The position numbers and the translations under genes are program-made. Positions 60,622 to 64,000 of a stretch of 64,000 nt of DNA are shown here, one piece after another; position 1 is the first letter of the stretch; every line of letters begins with the position of its first letter. A model generated the notes under the pieces. It was not told the origin of the DNA. It saw nothing but the letters and a program-made list of their open reading frames with translations, and did no database searches. The stretch lies in contig NZ_RYFD01000015.1 of NCBI RefSeq assembly GCF_004138135.1, forward strand, positions 1 through 64,000, given 5' to 3'. The stretch comes from Candidatus Oscillochloris fontis (GTDB lineage Bacteria; Chloroflexota; Chloroflexia; Chloroflexales; Chloroflexaceae).

Positions 60622-60889
60622 AGTCACGTTGCTCCTTTGATGTTGCCCGACGAGCACTAATAATACGAATAGAACCATCTCGCTCGGTAAAGCAGACGAG
60701 TATCAGACACTGAGAGATCGAATGCCCAATAATAATCTCACGAGTTTCATAGACAGAATGTATTTCATCATCAAAAATTACTGCTAATGGATCATCGAAC
60801 ACGGTTTTCGCTTCTTCAAATGAAATACCATGTTTTTGTTTATTTATATCTGCTTTTATCCAATCTCATTCAAACAGTAATTCACTCAT
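60605..60889 (-). pseudogene. brnT: BrnT-type toxin, inactivated by an internal stop
   Basis: From ATG 60889 the frame reads MSELLFE, then TGA (60868-60866), then DWIKADINKQKHGISFEEAK, TVFDDPLAVIFDDE and ISARRATSKEQRDYES, the full BrnT ribonuclease pattern. BrnT normally has FEWDxxK at the stop, so one TGG-to-TGA change explains it. Reinitiation downstream would lose the N-terminal strand. The antitoxin next to it is intact. Confidence 0.85.
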
Positions 60890-61001
60890 AAATAGTACCT
60901 ATTCATATGTCTACCTATACTATTGGTATTATACTTCTTGTAGTCTGGAGATGCAAGTGAAGCATCACTCAGGGCATGGGCAAAGTCACCTTCGGTGGGG
61001 G

Positions 61002-61079
61002 TTCGGGGGCGGCTTCGCCGCCCCCGAAGATATTTTTTGGTGTTGTTTGGCGGCTTCGCCGCCAAAACACTACCAAAAA
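61002..61079. repeat. Double palindrome upstream of the MFS gene
   Basis: TTCGGGGGCGGC-TTC-GCCGCCCCCGAA (61002-61028), then a T-rich/A-rich-flanked hairpin with GGCGGCTTCGCCGCC (61033-61079). Same arrangement as at 47438 and 55897, possibly a strong terminator isolating the MFS promoter. Confidence 0.8.
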
Positions 61080-61093
61080 TCCCTCCCCCACGT

Positions 61094-61145
61094 TTGACAG
61101 ATCCCCATGCTCTGCATATAATCACTTATTAGTCAATTCTGACTA
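61094..61145 (+). promoter_or_regulatory. MFS promoter with a downstream operator
   Basis: TTGACA (61094-61099), 17-base spacer, TATAAT (61117-61122). The palindrome TAGTCA-ATTC-TGACTA at 61130-61145 lies at the expected start of transcription, as for MarR-like repressors of exporters. No regulator gene is adjacent. Confidence 0.8.
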
Positions 61146-61165
61146 TACAGAAAGCATCGCGTGGT

Positions 61166-62542
61166 ATGATCGCAGATACCAATGTCGGCTCGATAGACAC
61201 CACCACCCGCCGTCGGATCATGACTGTCCTCTTTGTGGGCGTCTTTATGGCCGCCCTCGACTCGGCCATCATTGCCCCGGCCATCCCCGCGTTACGGGAG
61301 GCATTTGGGGTAGACAACAGCCAAGTTGGGCTGGTCACGATTGTGTTTGGTCTCTTCACGCTGAGTAGTACCGCGCTCATGGCCAATCTAAGTGACCGTT
61401 ACGGCCACAAGCAGATCTATTTGATGAATATTGTACTATTTGCGATTGGCTCATTGCTGATCGTCATAGCGCCCAATTTCCTCACCGTCCTGATCGGGCG
61501 GGCGATCCAGGGGGCGAGTACCGGCGGTATTACCCCCACAGCAGGCGCGGTGATCGGCGATGTCTTTCCACCTGAAGAGCGCGGCAAGATGCTAGGTCTG
61601 ATCGGGGCCACCTTTGGCATGGCCTTCTTGATTGGCCCGCCCGTCGCCTCGTTGATCCTCACGGTGCTGAGTTGGCAGTGGATCTTCTTGCTGAATCTGC
61701 CGGTCGCGGTGGTGATCTTCTGGTTGGGCCTGCGCAACCTGCCTAAAGCGCCGCATAGCGAGAAGCTCCCGCCCTTCGATTATATCGGGATGCTGGTGCT
61801 GGCGACGATGCTGAGTAGCCTGACCCTGGCGATCAACCGGGTGCTGGATACAGAACTGGGTTTGACGCTCTGGCCCTGGCTGTTTGGAATCGCGTTCGTT
61901 TCACTGCCGCTGCTGATCTGGATCGAGTCACGCAGTTCATCACCCATCGTGCCGCTCAGACTCTTTGGCACACGCCAACTGATCGTCACCTACATCCTGT
62001 GTAGTGGAGCCGGGTTTGGGATGGGCAGCGTGGTCTTCATCACCTCGGTGGCAGTCGCGGCCTTCAACACCCCCGCCGCGCAGGTCGGCTTCTGGCTCAT
62101 TCCGATGGTCATCTGTTCCTCCGCCGCCTCAATGATCTACGGACGCATGATCAACCGCCTCGGGGCGCGCATGGTGATGTTCCAGGGCTTTATTATCCTC
62201 ACCGCCGGGATGTTGATCCTCGGTCTGGGCGCAAGCAACTTCTGGCTCTACATGCTCGCCACACTCCTGATCGGTGCCGGGGTAGGAACCGTCGTGGGCG
62301 GCACACTGCGCACGGTAGTGCTGGAGGAGGTTCAAGCCCACGAACGCGGGATTGCTCAGGGGTTGGTGAACATGGGGATCGCGGTAGGTAATCTGCTCGT
62401 CGTGGCGGTACTGGGGGCCATCGCCGATAGTGGTGGGGGTGGGCTGCAAGGGTTGAGCCTGGCCTACCTCGTGGCAGCGGGTGTCTCCGGCGTGATGATC
62501 GTGATCAGTCTGGCACTGCGGGGCAGGGCGGCGACGGCGTAA
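61166..62542 (+). CDS. MFS transporter, DHA2-type (drug exporter-like)
   Basis: A 458-residue transporter. Motif A-like SDRYGHKQIYLMN, the LDSAIIAPAIPAL first helix and motif C GATFGMAFLIGPP are visible; about 14 hydrophobic helices fit DHA2 (EmrB/QacA type). It probably expels toxic organic compounds with proton inflow. A perfect promoter with an operator-like palindrome suggests induction by its substrate. It ends at repeat copy 6. Confidence 0.9.
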   Translation: MIADTNVGSIDTTTRRRIMTVLFVGVFMAALDSAIIAPAIPALREAFGVDNSQVGLVTIVFGLFTLSSTALMANLSDRYGHKQIYLMNIVLFAIGSLLIVIAPNFLTVLIGRAIQGASTGGITPTAGAVIGDVFPPEERGKMLGLIGATFGMAFLIGPPVASLILTVLSWQWIFLLNLPVAVVIFWLGLRNLPKAPHSEKLPPFDYIGMLVLATMLSSLTLAINRVLDTELGLTLWPWLFGIAFVSLPLLIWIESRSSSPIVPLRLFGTRQLIVTYILCSGAGFGMGSVVFITSVAVAAFNTPAAQVGFWLIPMVICSSAASMIYGRMINRLGARMVMFQGFIILTAGMLILGLGASNFWLYMLATLLIGAGVGTVVGGTLRTVVLEEVQAHERGIAQGLVNMGIAVGNLLVVAVLGAIADSGGGGLQGLSLAYLVAAGVSGVMIVISLALRGRAATA

Positions 62543-62674
62543 CTGTTCACACTTCTCCTAGCTTCCAGATTTTGACGCCAAGACGCAGAGGCGCAAAGCC
62601 TGCAACAAAACCTTTGCGTCCTTGCGCCTTTGCGTCAACACGAGATTTCTTTTACCCCAAGGGTGAATAGTTAC
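62539..62674. repeat. MITE-like element, copy 6
   Basis: GTAACTGTTCACACTTCTCC ... GGTGAATAGTTAC between the MFS and GNAT genes. GGCGACGGC (9 bp) or more stands on both sides. Both neighbouring stop codons fall in or at the element: the MFS TAA at the left edge, and the GNAT stop supplied by the right end. Confidence 0.9.
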
Positions 62675-63168
62675 GGCGACGGCGTAACTGGCCCCAACAT
62701 CACCACATACTCCTGACCACTGATCGGCGAGGTGAAGCGCTGGATGGTGCGAAAGCCCAGGGCGATATAGAGGCGGCGGGCGCGCAGGTTGAAGGTGGCA
62801 ACGGTGAGGCGGAATGCGGGCGGCTCGAACTTTTGGCGGCCAAAATCGAGTATTGCCCGCATATAGTCGCGCCCACGCCCCTGCCCAACACGATCCGGGT
62901 GGATGGCGATACCCACATCTAAGGCTGGTGCTGTATAGTCGCCACCCTGGATCTGGCTTTCGGTACCAAAACAACAAAACCCAACCAGGGCTACTTCTTC
63001 GCGTAGCTCGAAGTAGCCATAGATTGGGTTAGTGAAGATCGTGATCAGAAAAGTGGCATCTTCACTCAGGTTGTAGAAGTCGTAGGGGGGCGGGTAGCGC
63101 CAAGTAATCACTTCCTCAGCGGCAACCCGCTCCATCGGTACGAGGTGCAATGCGATCCTACTGGACAT
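62671..63168 (-). CDS. GNAT-family N-acetyltransferase
   Basis: A 165-residue GNAT from ATG 63168 (its start overlaps the hsp20 gene by 11 bases). It has LDVGIAIHPDRVGQGRGRDY, with the acetyl-CoA loop, and FRLTVATFNLRARRLYIALG, the conserved C-terminal part. Its stop codon TAA comes from repeat copy 6, but the flanking duplication shows the true end was GPVTPSP or near it. Substrate unknown. Confidence 0.85.
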   Translation of the reverse strand: MSSRIALHLVPMERVAAEEVITWRYPPPYDFYNLSEDATFLITIFTNPIYGYFELREEVALVGFCCFGTESQIQGGDYTAPALDVGIAIHPDRVGQGRGRDYMRAILDFGRQKFEPPAFRLTVATFNLRARRLYIALGFRTIQRFTSPISGQEYVVMLGPVTPSP

Positions 63169-63601
63169 TGATGGTGATCTGGCGCGGCTTGACCTCTTCA
63201 GCCTTGGGGAGGGTGAGGTGCAGAATGCCGTGCTCCAACTTGGCCTCAATCGCATCCGCCTTTACGGTGGTCGGGAAGGAGATGGTGCGGCTGAAGCTGC
63301 CATAGCGACGCTCCACGCGGTGATACTGGCGCTCCGTCTGCTCACTCGCCTGCTTGATCTCGCCTGTGATAGTGAGAACACCATTCTCGAAAGTCAGTTT
63401 GAGATCCTCGGACTTCATCCCAGGCACGACGACATCAGCATGATAGGCATCAGCCGTCTCACTCAAGTCGAGTGCGGGAACAAAGCTGCCGGTGCGGGCA
63501 TTGGGCAGGCTGGGCACCATGCTCTCCTCAAACAAGCGGTTCATCGCCTCACGCAGGCTCATCGCATCCTGTAAAGGGTCCCAACGAGTAATGGTTGCCA
63601 T
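63158..63601 (-). CDS. Small heat shock protein (Hsp20/alpha-crystallin)
   Basis: A 147-residue protein from ATG 63601 (GGAGG upstream). N-terminus ITRWDPLQDAMSLREAMNRL, alpha-crystallin core with PALDLSETADAYHADVVVPG, and the signature RRYGSFSRTISFPTTVKADA, ending with the LxLPKAEEVKPRQI tail containing the I/V-x-I/V-like IxINV. A holdase that keeps unfolded proteins soluble. Coupled to the downstream GNAT gene. Confidence 0.95.
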   Translation of the reverse strand: MATITRWDPLQDAMSLREAMNRLFEESMVPSLPNARTGSFVPALDLSETADAYHADVVVPGMKSEDLKLTFENGVLTITGEIKQASEQTERQYHRVERRYGSFSRTISFPTTVKADAIEAKLEHGILHLTLPKAEEVKPRQITINVQ

Positions 63602-63732
63602 TGTGTGCCTCCTCATGTGTTTTCTCTATGTCTTCTTGGTTGATTGCTACGTCCACGTCCCTTACGGGTTGCTCATAGCATACCTGAGGAGTGTTAGATG
63701 ACTATCGAATCGTTGTTAGAGAAATGTATATC

Positions 63733-64000
63733 TTATGGCCCTGGTGGAAATTGAACAGCACCATTGCGCGAGACATTATCACCACCCACAATCCCGCTAT
63801 CAACCAGAACATTACCGTAGGTATCGGTGATGCGGAAGGTGTAGGGACCAGCCCCCATCCCAGTCTCAACGACAAAGTAGTTGTAGTCCGTGCGCGCCAC
63901 ATTCACCCACTGCCCACTACTATTGCGGTACTCAAACTTGGCAATTGGGTTGCGGTGATTACGTATCTGGACGGCAGTCCACCACTGGTTACTGCCATCT
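63733..64000 (-). CDS. Bacterial expansin (EXLX1-like), C-terminal cellulose-binding domain, cut by window edge
   Basis: The last 88 residues of a larger protein: DGSNQWWTAVQIRNHRNPIA, KFEYRNSSGQWVNVARTDYNYFV and GAGPYTFRITDTYG. This matches the CBM63 domain of bacterial expansins such as B. subtilis YoaJ/EXLX1 (WW-A-QVRNHKYPV, MDYNHF). Expansins loosen cellulose or other glycans without hydrolysis. The N-terminal double-psi barrel lies beyond the window. No terminator seen. Confidence 0.75.
   Translation of the reverse strand, partial: DGSNQWWTAVQIRNHRNPIAKFEYRNSSGQWVNVARTDYNYFVVETGMGAGPYTFRITDTYGNVLVDSGIVGGDNVSRNGAVQFPPGP

Overview
The window looks like a chromosomal piece of a Chloroflexota bacterium, most likely a filamentous Chloroflexia/Chloroflexales relative. 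This is inferred from the gene set and style: kaiC-kaiB without kaiA, GC-rich housekeeping genes, many PMT-type glycosyltransferases, DUF3054, Uma2 and BrnTA-type accessory genes, GAF/NarL two-component signalling, Proteobacteria-unlike lipoproteins, and dense palindromic repeats. No rRNA or other decisive taxonomic marker is present.

Layout. 0-4.2 kb: a truncated transposase, a partly duplicated DUF1232 gene and a large TPR-CHAT protease-like gene, followed by tRNA-Arg(CCG). 4.5-15.4 kb: ordinary genes (lipoate ligase, membrane glycosyltransferase, kaiC-kaiB, glycogen synthase, LysE exporter with a structured attenuator-like leader, two paralogous secreted proteins, a Nudix-macro fusion, an MmcQ/YjbR protein). 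15.5-24.6 kb: an accessory island ending at tRNA-Gly(TCC). It is full of gene wrecks (CobW GTPase, ABC ATPase, M23-like, CPBP protease, ECF S-component) around one intact, tightly overlapping four-gene cassette: SMEK-STAND NTPase, two unknown small proteins and a radical SAM/SPASM protein. 24.7-36.6 kb: flippase-like protein, glycosyltransferase, receiver protein, HIT protein, secreted peptidase, prfB with its programmed frameshift, DUF3054, dipeptidase, phosphatase and PEP carboxylase. 36.6-42.5 kb: a second defence-like block with a DUF2283/toxin-like pair, a single-chain Eco57I-type restriction-methylase, a MazF-type pair and a Uma2 nuclease. 42.5-64 kb: lipoprotein, M20 amidohydrolase, PPOX flavoprotein, a probable 6S-like RNA, the primary sigma factor, glycosyltransferase, TetR with a perfect operator, GH13 enzyme, MBL hydrolase, an HD-ScpA-histidine kinase-response regulator operon, a receiver-roadblock protein, a lipoprotein, a BrnTA pair with a nonsense-broken toxin, an MFS exporter, GNAT, Hsp20, and the C-terminus of a bacterial expansin.

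Repeats are a major feature. A roughly 135-bp MITE-like element (ends GTAACTGTTCACAC, core palindrome with GACGCAAAG motifs) occurs six times plus one core-only copy; five copies have 7-10 bp flanking direct repeats that look like target duplications. It disrupts a CobW gene and replaces the ends of two other genes. Three other palindrome families recur, some at or inside genes.

The strongest candidate for an undescribed system is the four-gene cassette at 17481-22220. It joins an NTP-powered nuclease-like sensor to a radical SAM maturase and a small protein with a Ser-rich N-terminal motif that may be its substrate.
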